This document shows positions 7,653 through 16,042 of a stretch of DNA of 31,650 nt, piece after piece. The notes beneath the pieces are model-generated. The model was not told where the DNA came from and did no database searches. It worked only from the letters and a program-made list of their open reading frames with translations. Source of the DNA: Clostridiales bacterium (GTDB taxonomy: Bacteria > Bacillota > Clostridia > Oscillospirales > QAMX01); assembly GCA_012514045.1 (NCBI GenBank), contig JAAZBA010000364.1, positions 1-31,650 on the forward strand. Reading direction: 5' to 3'. The first letter of the stretch is position 1. Each line of letters starts with the position of its first letter. Both the position numbers and the translations under genes were made by a program.

Positions 7653-8213
7653 ATGGTATATATTTTTTTGGCCACGGGCTTTGAGGAAATGGAAGCCCTT
7701 ATCACCGCCGATATTCTGAGACGATGCTCTGTTGAGGTGTCACTTGTCGGCGTCACCGGTGAGCACATAGAAGGCGCCCACGGCATCACCGTGAAAAGCG
7801 ATATTTCCATAGACGATGTAAAACCGGGCGCGGAGATGCTTATTCTCCCAGGAGGAATGCCGGGGGTTACAAACCTTTACGCATGCGAAAAGCTGAGGGA
7901 GATGCTTACAGAACAGAACAGCAGGGGAGGCTATATCGCCGCTATCTGCGCCGCTCCCTCAATCCTCGGGCAGCTCGGTATCCTTAAGGGCAAGCGCGCC
8001 GTATGCTATCCCGGCTTTGAGGACAAGCTGACAGGCGCCCGCATAGAAACAGATGTCACCGTCTCCGCCGACGGCAATATAATCACCTCCAAAGCCGCCG
8101 GAACCACCTTCGACTTTGCCTACAGGCTTGCCCGGCTGCTTCGTGGTAAGAAAGAAGCCGACCGGGTCATCGGCTCCGTGTTCTATAAGCTTGATGAACA
8201 GCGTCTTGATTGA
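7653..8213 (+). CDS. DJ-1/PfpI family protein, YajL-like
   Basis: A 186-residue protein of the DJ-1 branch, about the size of YajL (196) and human DJ-1 (189). The nucleophile-elbow cysteine is C99 in AAICAAPSILG, and its partner glutamate is E14 in GFEEMEAL, as in DJ-1. The family is linked to oxidative stress protection and to glyoxalase or deglycase activity, which remains debated. There is no signal peptide, so it is cytoplasmic. A GAAGGGAGA ribosome site precedes the ATG and overlaps the end of tmk. Its 3' end overlaps the cyclo-ligase gene by 20 nt. Its role in a nucleotide/folate run may be simple co-expression. Confidence 0.92.
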   Translation: MVYIFLATGFEEMEALITADILRRCSVEVSLVGVTGEHIEGAHGITVKSDISIDDVKPGAEMLILPGGMPGVTNLYACEKLREMLTEQNSRGGYIAAICAAPSILGQLGILKGKRAVCYPGFEDKLTGARIETDVTVSADGNIITSKAAGTTFDFAYRLARLLRGKKEADRVIGSVFYKLDEQRLD

Positions 8214-8757
8214 AAAAAAAGCTCTGCGGAGAGAACTCATAAAAAAACGCGATAGTTATACCCCTCCGGAAAACTGCGGCAGCGCCTTTCGGGATGCGGT
8301 GACATTACTGCCGGAGTATAAAAACGCAGGACGTATCTTCTGCTATGTCTCCGTAGGGCATGAAGCCTCTACCGGAGAGCTTATTGAGCGGATTCTCCAA
8401 GACGGGAAAGAGCTTTATATCCCCCGCTGCTGCGGTCCTCACGAGATGGACGCGGTCAGGCTCAGGGATTTTCCCTCCCTTGTGCCCGGTATGTACGATA
8501 TTCCTACCTCCGTGGCTGATGATATCGCTTCCCCGAATTCAATTGATCTTATAGTAGTCCCCGGCGTCTCCTTTTCCTGGGACGGATATCGCCTGGGCCA
8601 TGGAGCCGGCTACTATGATATATATTTGAAGAAAACAAAAGCCATAAGGCTTGGGTTATTCTTCCATGAGCTCATGGAAGAAACACTCCCTGTGTCCCCC
8701 CTTGACGTGAGAATGGACATTATCGTGACGGAAAAGAGGTGCGTAAGATGGAAATAA
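8194..8757 (+). CDS. 5-formyltetrahydrofolate cyclo-ligase
   Basis: A 187-residue enzyme that converts 5-formyl-THF to 5,10-methenyl-THF with ATP, which returns a storage form of folate to the one-carbon pool. The signature VPGVSFSWDGYRLGHGAGYY (122-141) is the family ATP/folate site, and the N-terminal RRELIKKRDSY helix is also typical. The ATG at 8194 gives the normal family length; the longer frame from 8116 lies inside the DJ-1 gene and would add unrelated residues. It overlaps the upstream gene by 20 nt and the downstream CPBP gene by 10 nt. Folate recycling next to thymidylate kinase makes sense, since thymidylate synthesis consumes methylene-THF. Confidence 0.93.
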   Translation: MNSVLIEKKALRRELIKKRDSYTPPENCGSAFRDAVTLLPEYKNAGRIFCYVSVGHEASTGELIERILQDGKELYIPRCCGPHEMDAVRLRDFPSLVPGMYDIPTSVADDIASPNSIDLIVVPGVSFSWDGYRLGHGAGYYDIYLKKTKAIRLGLFFHELMEETLPVSPLDVRMDIIVTEKRCVRWK

Positions 8758-9662
8758 AGCCTTCGGCGCTGGCCGGTTGGACTCTTTTTACCGTGCTTCT
8801 GTTCCTGTCCTGCTTCTATCTGGCGGCGGGAAGCCTTATGAAGTCATTGACCGGCGTGTGGCCTTATATAACGCTTATAATCGGAGAAGCGGCAGCTTTC
8901 GGCGTGCCTATACTTTTCCTCACCCGATACCGTCCCCTCCACGGGCTGGCAAATGTGCGAAACAAAAAAATACGTAAGCACTATGTTCCCTTTATCCTTT
9001 ATTCCTCCGCTGCCATAACACTTGCTACTTTCTGCCTCAACTACCTGTCATCCCTGTTCTCCTCCTCCGGACGTGACGCGGGCATGCAGTCACTCTATCC
9101 CGTATCCTCCGGCGGTACCACGGTGGAGATACTTATGGCTGTGGCAGCCGTGGCTGTTGTGCCGGCGCTCCTTGAGGAGATTCTTATCAGGGGAGTTCTC
9201 TTCTCTTTCTATGAAAAGCGGGGAGCCATGACGGCGATACTTGTCACCGCTATGTCCTTCGCCATGCTTCACATCTACCCCGAGGCGCTGCTTGCCGCTT
9301 TTGTGGCGGGACTCGGTTACGCCTATATGCTTCACGTGACAGGCTCCGTGTGGGCCGGGGTCATCGCCCATCTTATAAATAACCTTTATTCGATTTTCAT
9401 CTCCTGGCTTGCCGCCAACTTCACTTTCAGCCCCTACTGGAACTATTTTGTAGCGGCAAATATCGTGCTGTGCCTTGTGTTTCTATATGTCGCCCTGGGA
9501 TGCCTGAGTGATCTCATGCATGGCGACGTGGTACCGAAGGTGACTATGGGGAGAAACGGATTTCACCGCAGTTTTACCGGCGCCGTAAATTCTTCAGGAT
9601 TCATCCTATTTTTCTCGGTGTTCCTTTTCCGCACGGCGCTGATAGTATTCCTGGGTATTTGA
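8748..9662 (+). CDS. CPBP-family intramembrane metalloprotease
   Basis: A 304-residue polytopic membrane protein with about eight spans. The three conserved CPBP (Abi/Rce1-like) motifs are in order: EExxxR as LLEEILIRG (E143, E144, R148), FxxxH as FAMLH (H175) and HxxxN as HLINN (H208, N212). These residues bind the metal and form the active site inside the membrane. Bacterial members process peptides or prenylated-type substrates or act in bacteriocin self-immunity; the substrate here is unknown. The ATG at 8748 is preferred because AGAGGTG lies 6 nt upstream; an in-frame GTG at 8739 would add three residues. No peptide gene is seen nearby, so a housekeeping role is more likely than bacteriocin immunity. 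Confidence 0.9.
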   Translation: MEIKPSALAGWTLFTVLLFLSCFYLAAGSLMKSLTGVWPYITLIIGEAAAFGVPILFLTRYRPLHGLANVRNKKIRKHYVPFILYSSAAITLATFCLNYLSSLFSSSGRDAGMQSLYPVSSGGTTVEILMAVAAVAVVPALLEEILIRGVLFSFYEKRGAMTAILVTAMSFAMLHIYPEALLAAFVAGLGYAYMLHVTGSVWAGVIAHLINNLYSIFISWLAANFTFSPYWNYFVAANIVLCLVFLYVALGCLSDLMHGDVVPKVTMGRNGFHRSFTGAVNSSGFILFFSVFLFRTALIVFLGI

Positions 9663-9682
9663 TGTACAGAAAGGACTAACCT

Positions 9683-10813
9683 ATGCCGGAAAACACACAA
9701 AAAAACCCTCGGCAAAAAATTAAAAGACGCAGAATGTATTCCGGAGGTCACGGATGCCTTGTAAGCGTCATGTACCTCATTTTTGTGTTGGGTGTTTCCA
9801 TGTTCCTAGCGGGACTTGCCATAAGCTGGAGCAACGACGTATTCGCGTTTGTAAAGCCGGACAGAACCGCTGTAGTTGAGATCTCCGACACCATGACAGG
9901 CGCTCAGGTGGCGGAGATACTGAAGAATGCGGGAGTGGTGGAGCACCAAAAGCTCTTCGAGATATACGCCCGCTTCTCCAAAGCTGACCAGAAGTTCAAG
10001 AGCGGCAAGTACGAGCTGAATTCAAAGCTTGACTACCCTGCCATCGCCCGAAAACTCCGCTCCACTTCAGCCCAGAAGAGGGATACCGTATGGGTCACTA
10101 TCCCCGAGGGCTATACCACAAAACAGATCGTGGACGCTCTTGTGACAAAGGGTGTAGCGGGAAGAGATGCGCTGATGGATACCATAGCAAACTACAGCTT
10201 CACCCACGATTTTGTAAAGCCGCTTAAAAAGGGAGAGACAAGGCTTGAGGGCTACCTGTTCCCCGATACATATGAATTCTATATAAACGACAACGCCCCG
10301 GACGTTATCGCTAAATTCCTTGACAACTTCAAAAAGAAGTACACAAACGATCTGTCCGTGAGAGCCAAGGAGCTGGACATGGAGCTTAAGGACGTTGTGA
10401 TTATAGCCTCCCTTGTCGAACGTGAAGCCAAGCTCAATGATGAAAAGCCGGTCATAGCTTCAGTTATCCTGAACCGTCTGGCAAAGCCCGAGGAGTTCCC
10501 TTTCCTGCAGATTGATGCATCCCTGCAATACCTCACCGGCAAGGCGCCAACGGCGGACGACAAAAACATTGACAGCCCCTACAATACCTATATGTACAAG
10601 GGACTGCCCCCTACCGCTATCGCCAACCCCGGTATAGATGCCATTGCCTCTGTGCTCTATTCAGCGGAAACGGAGTATTACTATTACGTCGCCCGCAAGG
10701 ACGGAAGCCATATCTTTACCTCTACCCTCGAAGAGCACAACAACGCTATTCAGGAAGCGGCGGCTACATTTGAAGCTGAACCGGAAGAGGAAAAGAAGAA
10801 TGAAAATCAATAA
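9683..10813 (+). CDS. mltG: Endolytic murein transglycosylase MltG (YceG-like)
   Basis: A 376-residue membrane-anchored enzyme that cuts nascent peptidoglycan strands and so sets glycan length. Residues 1-20 are basic and cytoplasmic, 24-49 form the single span, and the rest is outside the cell. LysM-like part at about 60-130, then the YceG catalytic domain with LEGYLFPDTYEF (188-199), IASLVEREAK (241-250, with catalytic glutamate probably E246), FLQIDASLQYL and SPYNTYMYKGLPP. The C-terminal tail is acidic (EAEPEEEKKNENQ). AAAGGA lies 8 nt before the ATG. The last 14 nt overlap the U32 peptidase gene; the same pairing is known as yrrL with yrrN/yrrO in Bacillus subtilis. Confidence 0.94.
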   Translation: MPENTQKNPRQKIKRRRMYSGGHGCLVSVMYLIFVLGVSMFLAGLAISWSNDVFAFVKPDRTAVVEISDTMTGAQVAEILKNAGVVEHQKLFEIYARFSKADQKFKSGKYELNSKLDYPAIARKLRSTSAQKRDTVWVTIPEGYTTKQIVDALVTKGVAGRDALMDTIANYSFTHDFVKPLKKGETRLEGYLFPDTYEFYINDNAPDVIAKFLDNFKKKYTNDLSVRAKELDMELKDVVIIASLVEREAKLNDEKPVIASVILNRLAKPEEFPFLQIDASLQYLTGKAPTADDKNIDSPYNTYMYKGLPPTAIANPGIDAIASVLYSAETEYYYYVARKDGSHIFTSTLEEHNNAIQEAAATFEAEPEEEKKNENQ

Positions 10814-12026
10814 GCCAGAATTGTTGTCTCCGGCGGGGGACATGGAAAAGCTCATATACGCCATAGAATACGGAGCGGACGCGGTATACCTTGCCGGGCA
10901 GATGTACGGTATGCGAGCCGCCAGCGCGAATTTCTCCCTTGAAGAGCTGAAAGATGCCATCACATACGCCCATGAAAGAGGCGTGAAGGTCTATGTTACT
11001 TGCAATACCTTAACCAAGGAGCAGGGGCTCCCCGAGCTTCCCGAATACCTCAGGTATCTTGAAAGCATATGTGTTGACGGTGTTATTGTGGCGGATCTTG
11101 GAGTGCTTCGCCTCATAAAAAGACACGCTCCCTCCCTTAACATTCACATATCCACCCAGACAAGCATAGTAAACCATGAGGCTGCCGCAATGTACCACGA
11201 GTTGGGTGCGAAGAGAGTGGTGGTGGCAAGGGAGCTGTCGCTGGAGGAGATAAAAAGGATCCGTGACAACGCTCCTCCGGATCTTGAAATAGAGACTTTT
11301 GTCCATGGCGCCATGTGTGTTTCCTACTCCGGACGCTGCCTTTTGTCAAACTACATGACAGGGAGGGATGCCAGCGCCGGAGCCTGCGCCGCCTCCTGCC
11401 GCTGGTCATATAATCTTGTGGAAGAGAAGCGCCCCGGAGAGTATATGCCCGTAGTTGAGGACGAGAGGGGCACATATATCCTCAACTCCCGGGATATGTG
11501 CATGATCGAGCATATTCCGGAGCTTATCCGCTGCGGCATCGACAGCTTTAAGATCGAGGGCAGAGTCAAAACATTCTACTACGCCGCGGTTATAACCGGA
11601 GCGTACAGAAGAGCCATTGACACATACCTTGAAAACCCGGAAGGATGGGTCTGTCCGCCTGAGCTTCGGGAGGAGGTATGCAAGGTAAGCCACAGGGAAT
11701 ATTTCACCGGATTCTACTTCGGCATGAAGCCGGGGAGCGAATACTACCCCGACTCAAAATATATCCGTGACTGGAACGTATCTGCCGTGGTGGAGTTCTG
11801 CGACGGTGTAAACACTCTGGTCACCCAGAGAAACCGGTTCCAGACAGGAGACGAAGCGGAGCTTCTCATGCCGGGAGGGGTTGTTATACCCTTTACCATC
11901 GGAGAAATGAAAAACCGGGAGGGGGAAATCATTACAGCCGCTCCCCATCCAAATATGTCTGTATCCCTGGCACTGCCGGTATGCGCCCCTAAATACTCGA
12001 TAATAAGGAAAAATATAAGTGTTTAA
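10800..12026 (+). CDS. U32 family peptidase-like tRNA/rRNA hydroxylation protein (TrhP type)
   Basis: A 408-residue U32 family protein. The signature E-x-F-x2-G-A-M-C-x4-C-like stretch is at 165-182 (ETFVHGAMC, then SGRCLLS), with cysteines C173, C180, C196 and C200 of the conserved cysteine set. Characterised relatives (TrhP, RlhA) are needed for prephenate-dependent hydroxylation of uridine-34 in tRNA or a cytidine in 23S rRNA; older annotations call them collagenase-like proteases. Length and the mltG neighbour match B. subtilis YrrO/TrhP. The true start is the ATG at 10800, with AGAGG about 10 nt upstream; the longer frame from 10638 is inside mltG. It overlaps mltG by 14 nt and the phosphoesterase gene by 8 nt. 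Protease activity should not be assumed. Confidence 0.92.
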   Translation: MKINKPELLSPAGDMEKLIYAIEYGADAVYLAGQMYGMRAASANFSLEELKDAITYAHERGVKVYVTCNTLTKEQGLPELPEYLRYLESICVDGVIVADLGVLRLIKRHAPSLNIHISTQTSIVNHEAAAMYHELGAKRVVVARELSLEEIKRIRDNAPPDLEIETFVHGAMCVSYSGRCLLSNYMTGRDASAGACAASCRWSYNLVEEKRPGEYMPVVEDERGTYILNSRDMCMIEHIPELIRCGIDSFKIEGRVKTFYYAAVITGAYRRAIDTYLENPEGWVCPPELREEVCKVSHREYFTGFYFGMKPGSEYYPDSKYIRDWNVSAVVEFCDGVNTLVTQRNRFQTGDEAELLMPGGVVIPFTIGEMKNREGEIITAAPHPNMSVSLALPVCAPKYSIIRKNISV

Positions 12027-12831
12027 AAGGTTTTTTATGTCAGTTATAATCACCATCGCCGCGGTGTTTCTCATCGCCGGCGGAGTTTTCATATATGCAC
12101 GGTATGTGGAGCCGCAGACGCTTGTGGTCACAAGACTTGACATCCCCTCAGGCAGGGGCGAGAATGTGAAGGTGGCGCAGCTAAACGACATCCACCTGGG
12201 CTTCTCCTTCGATGCCGGGGATCTGCGCCGGGTTATGAGGAAGATCAACACAGAAGATGTAGACATCGTTGTATTTGTCGGGGATCTTTTCGACAACTAT
12301 CCGAAATACAGCGGAGAAAAAGGAGAAATCGAGCTTATCCTCTCCCAGATGAAGGCGAAGGAGGGCAAATTCGCGGTTTTGGGCAACCATGACTACGGCG
12401 TTGACTCACATGAAGCGGTGACGGAGGTGCTTGAAAAAGGCGGATTTACGGTGCTTAAAAATAAAACCGTGGAGCTTGAAAAAATTACGGTCTCCGGGAT
12501 TGACGATATGCTCATCGGCTTTGGGAAAACAGACTTTCTCTCGTCCCTTGAGGGGGATTGGTTTAATCTGGTGCTGTGCCACGAGCCGGACGTGTTTGAC
12601 CGGTGTGACGGATATAATGTGAGCCTTATGCTCGCAGGCCATACCCATGGAGGACAAATACAGCTGCCTCTTTACGGTCCCGTCTTTCTTCCAAATTTAG
12701 GGAGGGCATACAGGGAGGGTCTCTACGAGGAGAACGGATCTTACCTCTATGTAAACAGAGGACTTGGCACTACAAAGCTCCCTGCGCGGTTTTTGTCGCC
12801 TCCGGAGCTTACGGTGATAACAATAAAGTGA
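12019..12831 (+). CDS. Membrane-anchored calcineurin-like metallophosphoesterase
   Basis: A 270-residue protein with one N-terminal membrane segment (about 7-27) followed by a two-metal phosphoesterase domain facing outward. All metal motifs are present: DIH (D57, H59), GDLFDN (88-93), GNHD (122-125) and GHTHGGQ near 210. The ending ARFLSPPELTVITIK resembles the YkuE/YaeI group. The substrate is unknown; lipid- or nucleotide-linked phosphates are reported for relatives. The start is uncertain: GTG at 12019 has AAGGA 9 nt upstream, and ATG at 12037 has AAAAGG 6 nt upstream. Both keep the membrane anchor. Confidence 0.9.
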   Translation: MFKRFFMSVIITIAAVFLIAGGVFIYARYVEPQTLVVTRLDIPSGRGENVKVAQLNDIHLGFSFDAGDLRRVMRKINTEDVDIVVFVGDLFDNYPKYSGEKGEIELILSQMKAKEGKFAVLGNHDYGVDSHEAVTEVLEKGGFTVLKNKTVELEKITVSGIDDMLIGFGKTDFLSSLEGDWFNLVLCHEPDVFDRCDGYNVSLMLAGHTHGGQIQLPLYGPVFLPNLGRAYREGLYEENGSYLYVNRGLGTTKLPARFLSPPELTVITIK

Positions 12832-15254
12832 TCAGAACAGGAAAGCAGGACGTGAACAAAGAACGATTTGACATGGAATACAGCGCCATACGGTGCGCTC
12901 TTATAGAACGCGAGTTCACAAGGCTCAATGACAAACAGCGGGAGGCCGTGTTTACTACGGAAGGGCCTTTGCTTATATTGGCGGGCGCCGGCAGCGGCAA
13001 GACAACGGTGCTTATAAACAGAATCGCCTCCCTTATCCGCTTCGGATGCGCCTTTGAAAGCGAGGTCGCTCCGGATTTCGCGGGGGAGGAGGAGCTTGCG
13101 GAGCTTAAGGCTGCCTTAAGAACAGATGAGCCCATGACGGACCGCATAGCGTATTTATGCTCCATGAAGCCTGTCGCCCCCTGGAATATCCTTGCGATAA
13201 CCTTTACAAATAAAGCCGCCAACGAGATAAAGATAAGGCTTGAGCGGATGCTGGGTTCTAAGGCAAACGAGATATGGGCTTCCACCTTTCACTCCGCTTG
13301 CGTGAGAATCCTGAGAAGAGACATCGACCGTCTCGGCTTCGACCGTTCCTTTACTATTTACGACGATGACGAGCACCTCCACGTTATAAAGGTCACCCTC
13401 AGGGAGAAGAACATTGACGACAATATCTTCACCCCCAGGGCGGTGGCAAATATCATAAGCCGCGCGAAGGACAGACTTATAACACCCTCCCGTTTCGCTT
13501 ATGAAAACGCGGACGACTTCAGAATGAAGAAGGCGGCGGAGATATACGATGCTTATCAGGCCAGGCTGAGGGAGTCAAACGCCCTTGATTTCGATGATAT
13601 CATCCTATATACCGTAATGCTTCTTCAGCAGCACGAGGACGTGCTGGAGTATTATAGGAACAAGTTTAAATATATCCTTGTGGACGAGTATCAGGACACA
13701 AACCACGCCCAGTACATGTTTACAAGACTGCTTGCGGACAGTCACAGGAATATATGCGTTGTGGGAGATGACGATCAGTCCATCTACCGCTTCCGGGGCG
13801 CCACAATCGAGAACATCCTGAAGTTTGAGAATCAGTATCCTTCAGTGAAGGTCATAAGGCTTGAGCAGAACTACCGCTCCACAAAATCGGTGCTGAACGC
13901 CGCCAACAAGGTAATTGAGAACAACCTGGGCAGAAAGGGCAAAACCCTCTGGACAGAAAACGAGGAGGGCGAAAAAATCAGCTTCTATCGCGGTCAGAGC
14001 GAGCAGGACGAGGCTCAGTATATTGTGTCTTCCATTCTTTCAGGCTATGCCAGGGGGTTTACCCCCCGGGATTTCGCCGTGCTCTACAGGCTTAACGCTC
14101 AGTCCAACGCCATTGAAAACGCTTTTAAGCGAAATGGCATCCCCTACAGGATTGTGGGGGGCATGCGCTTCTTTGACCGGGCTGAGGTGCGCGATATGCT
14201 GGCGTATCTCCACGCGGTGGCGAACCATCAGGATACGCTGAGAATAAGAAGAATAATAAACACTCCCTCCCGCAAGATAAGCGATATGAGGGTGGAGGAG
14301 GCGCTGAGGCTTTCAGAAGAGAACCGTCTACCTCTGTATGAGGTGCTGCGTACGGCAAGGAGCTTTCCGGAACTGGAGCGAGCGGGGACGGCAATGGAGT
14401 CCTTTGCCGCCATGCTGGAGGAGCTGAGGGTACTGGCGGAGACCATGCCCTTGGATGAACTGTACGACCTCATGCTTGAGAGAACAGGCTATGAAGCCAT
14501 GCTTGAGAAAAAAGCGGATGCGGAGAGCATCGTAAGGCTTGAGAACGTAAGGGAGCTCAAGTCAAGCATCATCGAATATACACGCACCCACGATACTCCC
14601 TCCCTTGAAGGGTTCCTTGAAGAAGTGGCGCTGTTTACGGACATTGACCGATATGATACCTCTGCCGACGCCGCGGTGCTCATGACGCTCCACAGCGCCA
14701 AAGGTCTGGAGTTTCCGGTGGTTTTCATGTGCGGAATGGAGGAGAACATTTTCCCCTCATACAGAAGCGTGGACAGCCCGGAGGAGCTGGAGGAGGAGCG
14801 CCGCCTGTGCTATGTGGGCATGACGAGAGCGGAGCGAAAGCTACACATGACCTGCGCGAAATCGAGAACCGTATTCGGAAAGACAGGATATAACAGGATG
14901 TCAAGATTTCTGTCGGAGATCCCCGATGAGCATATCCACCGCCCGGCGGAAGAGTCAGCCTCTGAAAGAGGTTACACTCCTCGTCGCAGCCTGCACATCC
15001 GCAGAGCGCCTCAAAAGGAAGAGCCTGTTGTAATCGTGGGTACACCCATGGCGCGGCGCCCGGCACGGAACCGGTCCGACGCTGTAGTGCTGTATAGAGT
15101 AGGCGACAAGGTAGAGCATACCGCATTCGGCATCGGTGTTGTGGAGTCGCTGACTCCCATGGGCGGCGACATGCTGCTGACAGTAAACTTCGAAAAAACA
15201 GGCCAAAAACGCCTGATGGCAAACTCCGCGTCGAAATTCATGAAGCGGAAGTAG
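12828..15254 (+). CDS. pcrA: UvrD/PcrA-type ATP-dependent DNA helicase
   Basis: A superfamily 1 3'-5' helicase of up to 808 residues, acting in excision repair, replication-transcription conflict handling and plasmid replication. Motifs in order: Walker A AGAGSGKTT (K58), Ib ITFTNKAANE, II VDEYQDT, III VGDDDQSIYRFRG, IV EQNYRST, V TLHSAKGLEFPVVF, VI YVGMTRAERKL. The last 50 residues (YRVGDKVEHTAFGIG onward) form the Tudor-like domain that contacts RNA polymerase. Between NRIASLI and APWNILAITF there are about 40 extra residues compared with Bacillus PcrA. The start is uncertain: GTG 12828 overlaps the upstream stop (GTGA); GTG 12852 has AGGAAA 8 nt upstream; ATG 12873 gives the most PcrA-like N-terminus. 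It is the last gene of the run. Confidence 0.95.
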   Translation: MIRTGKQDVNKERFDMEYSAIRCALIEREFTRLNDKQREAVFTTEGPLLILAGAGSGKTTVLINRIASLIRFGCAFESEVAPDFAGEEELAELKAALRTDEPMTDRIAYLCSMKPVAPWNILAITFTNKAANEIKIRLERMLGSKANEIWASTFHSACVRILRRDIDRLGFDRSFTIYDDDEHLHVIKVTLREKNIDDNIFTPRAVANIISRAKDRLITPSRFAYENADDFRMKKAAEIYDAYQARLRESNALDFDDIILYTVMLLQQHEDVLEYYRNKFKYILVDEYQDTNHAQYMFTRLLADSHRNICVVGDDDQSIYRFRGATIENILKFENQYPSVKVIRLEQNYRSTKSVLNAANKVIENNLGRKGKTLWTENEEGEKISFYRGQSEQDEAQYIVSSILSGYARGFTPRDFAVLYRLNAQSNAIENAFKRNGIPYRIVGGMRFFDRAEVRDMLAYLHAVANHQDTLRIRRIINTPSRKISDMRVEEALRLSEENRLPLYEVLRTARSFPELERAGTAMESFAAMLEELRVLAETMPLDELYDLMLERTGYEAMLEKKADAESIVRLENVRELKSSIIEYTRTHDTPSLEGFLEEVALFTDIDRYDTSADAAVLMTLHSAKGLEFPVVFMCGMEENIFPSYRSVDSPEELEEERRLCYVGMTRAERKLHMTCAKSRTVFGKTGYNRMSRFLSEIPDEHIHRPAEESASERGYTPRRSLHIRRAPQKEEPVVIVGTPMARRPARNRSDAVVLYRVGDKVEHTAFGIGVVESLTPMGGDMLLTVNFEKTGQKRLMANSASKFMKRK

Positions 15255-15390
15255 CTTGACGTAGAAATAAGCACGTAAAAGGGCTGCAGCGAAACAAAAA
15301 TTCGCGGCAGCCCCGATTGCGTATAATCCCCCTCCAATGTTCGCATTTTTAAACATCAGTTATCCCCTTCCGGTCTGTGCGTTTGGCGAA

Positions 15391-15444
15391 AGCTGCGCGA
15401 CGCAACTCTGCTGCGCGACACAGCTTTGCTGCGTCACGGCATAC
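15391..15444. repeat. Three diverged 18-nt tandem repeats
   Basis: Units start at 15391, 15409 and 15427: AGCTGCGCGACGCAACTC, TGCTGCGCGACACAGCTT and TGCTGCGTCACGGCATAC. The first two agree at most positions; the third keeps TGCTGCG and then drifts. The core GACGCA recurs in the palindrome 40 nt downstream. Confidence 0.65.
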
Positions 15445-15478
15445 CTGCATCTGCACTGCAGAATAATGGGGAGATACT

Positions 15479-15500
15479 TGACGCAAGCTTGCTTGCGTCA
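15479..15500. repeat. Perfect 22-nt palindrome
   Basis: TGACGCAAGC at 15479-15488 is the exact reverse complement of GCTTGCGTCA at 15491-15500, with only TT between. It sits 3 nt before the terminator hairpin and has no T-run of its own. It could be a protein-binding site or a cruciform-forming relic of the repeat family found nearby. Confidence 0.8.
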
Positions 15501-15503
15501 CAT

Positions 15504-15537
15504 AAAAAAGCAGGAGATTTCGTTTTCCTGCTTTTTT
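15504..15537. terminator. Bidirectional intrinsic terminator, pcrA and HEAT gene
   Basis: AAAAAAGCAGGA (from 15504) pairs with TCCTGCTTTTTT (to 15537) around a loop of about 10 nt. The A-run on one side and T-run on the other let it stop transcription from both directions, as expected between convergent genes. Confidence 0.9.
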
Positions 15538-15551
15538 ATTCTAAAATTCAA

Positions 15552-15917
15552 TTATCTCTCTTCGCTTGCCAAGATCTCGCTGATGGAAGACTGGCATTCG
15601 GCGATAAGCTTGACATTCTCCGGGCGGGACATGGCGCTGCGTATGTGCTCTGCGCCGGCTTTTCTGCCCATGATGCCCAGGGCTACGATAGCTTCGCGGC
15701 GGACGGACAAATCATCGTCACGAACGAGATCGACGAGAGCGTTAAAAGCTTCGTCCTGACGTATATTTGCAAGAGCCTTGGCTGCTGCCGACCTGAGCTC
15801 AGGCTCCTTGGCAACAACAAACTTGAGAATCTTTGCAGTCTTCTTCTTGGTGCCCAGGGCTGCGATTTTTGTGATTTTCCTCTCAACTGACTTTTTAATG
15901 TTCTTTTCTGTTGACAT
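15552..15917 (-). CDS. Small HEAT-repeat protein
   Basis: A 121-residue soluble protein made of alpha-helical HEAT-like repeats. Two clear repeats are PELRSAAAKALANI and DLSVRREAIVALGIMG, each followed by its partner helix, and a weaker basic first repeat (ITKIAALGTKKKTAKILKFV) precedes them. HEAT repeats are protein-binding scaffolds; no catalytic motif is present and the partner is unknown. The ATG at 15917 has GGAGG 7 nt upstream, so the five extra residues of the longer frame are not used. It stands alone, with its own promoter and a shared terminator, so it is a monocistronic gene. Confidence 0.88.
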   Translation of the reverse strand: MSTEKNIKKSVERKITKIAALGTKKKTAKILKFVVAKEPELRSAAAKALANIRQDEAFNALVDLVRDDDLSVRREAIVALGIMGRKAGAEHIRSAMSRPENVKLIAECQSSISEILASEER

Positions 15918-15950
15918 TAATACAACCTCCAAATCATCCTTATTATTACT

Positions 15951-15978
15951 ATTTTACCTCTTTTTCAGGAAAAGTCAA
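15951..15978 (-). promoter_or_regulatory. Promoter of the HEAT-repeat gene
   Basis: On the minus strand TTGACT (15978-15973), a 16-nt spacer and TAAAAT (15956-15951) lie 34 nt before the start codon. Good match to the sigma-A consensus. Confidence 0.75.
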
Positions 15979-16042
15979 GGGCATATATGAAATTGTTGAA
16001 AATTATTCAAAATTAATATGGTATTTGTCATAATTCGTTGCA

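Larger units (their letters stand above)
15255..15551. other. Gene-free gap between pcrA and the HEAT-repeat gene
   Basis: These 297 nt hold no credible gene. From left to right they contain a long hairpin (GGGCTGC at 15281 pairing with GGCAGCCCC ending at 15314, about 13 pairs with one mismatch and a loop of A-rich bases, with TTTTA following on the minus strand), an 18-nt repeat (15391-15444), a perfect 22-nt palindrome (15479-15500) and a bidirectional terminator (15504-15537). A plus-strand frame open from 15337 runs through the terminator into antisense of the next gene and is not accepted. Confidence 0.7.

Noticed and set aside
8748..9662. CPBP protease as a bacteriocin or abortive-infection immunity gene.
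   Set aside because: No peptide gene, ABC exporter or phage gene is near; the gene lies in a housekeeping run, so no defence role is claimed.
15337..15759. A 140-codon plus-strand frame containing the 18-nt repeats (CATQL-like units).
   Set aside because: It has no ribosome site, reads through a strong terminator hairpin and ends as antisense of the HEAT-repeat gene.
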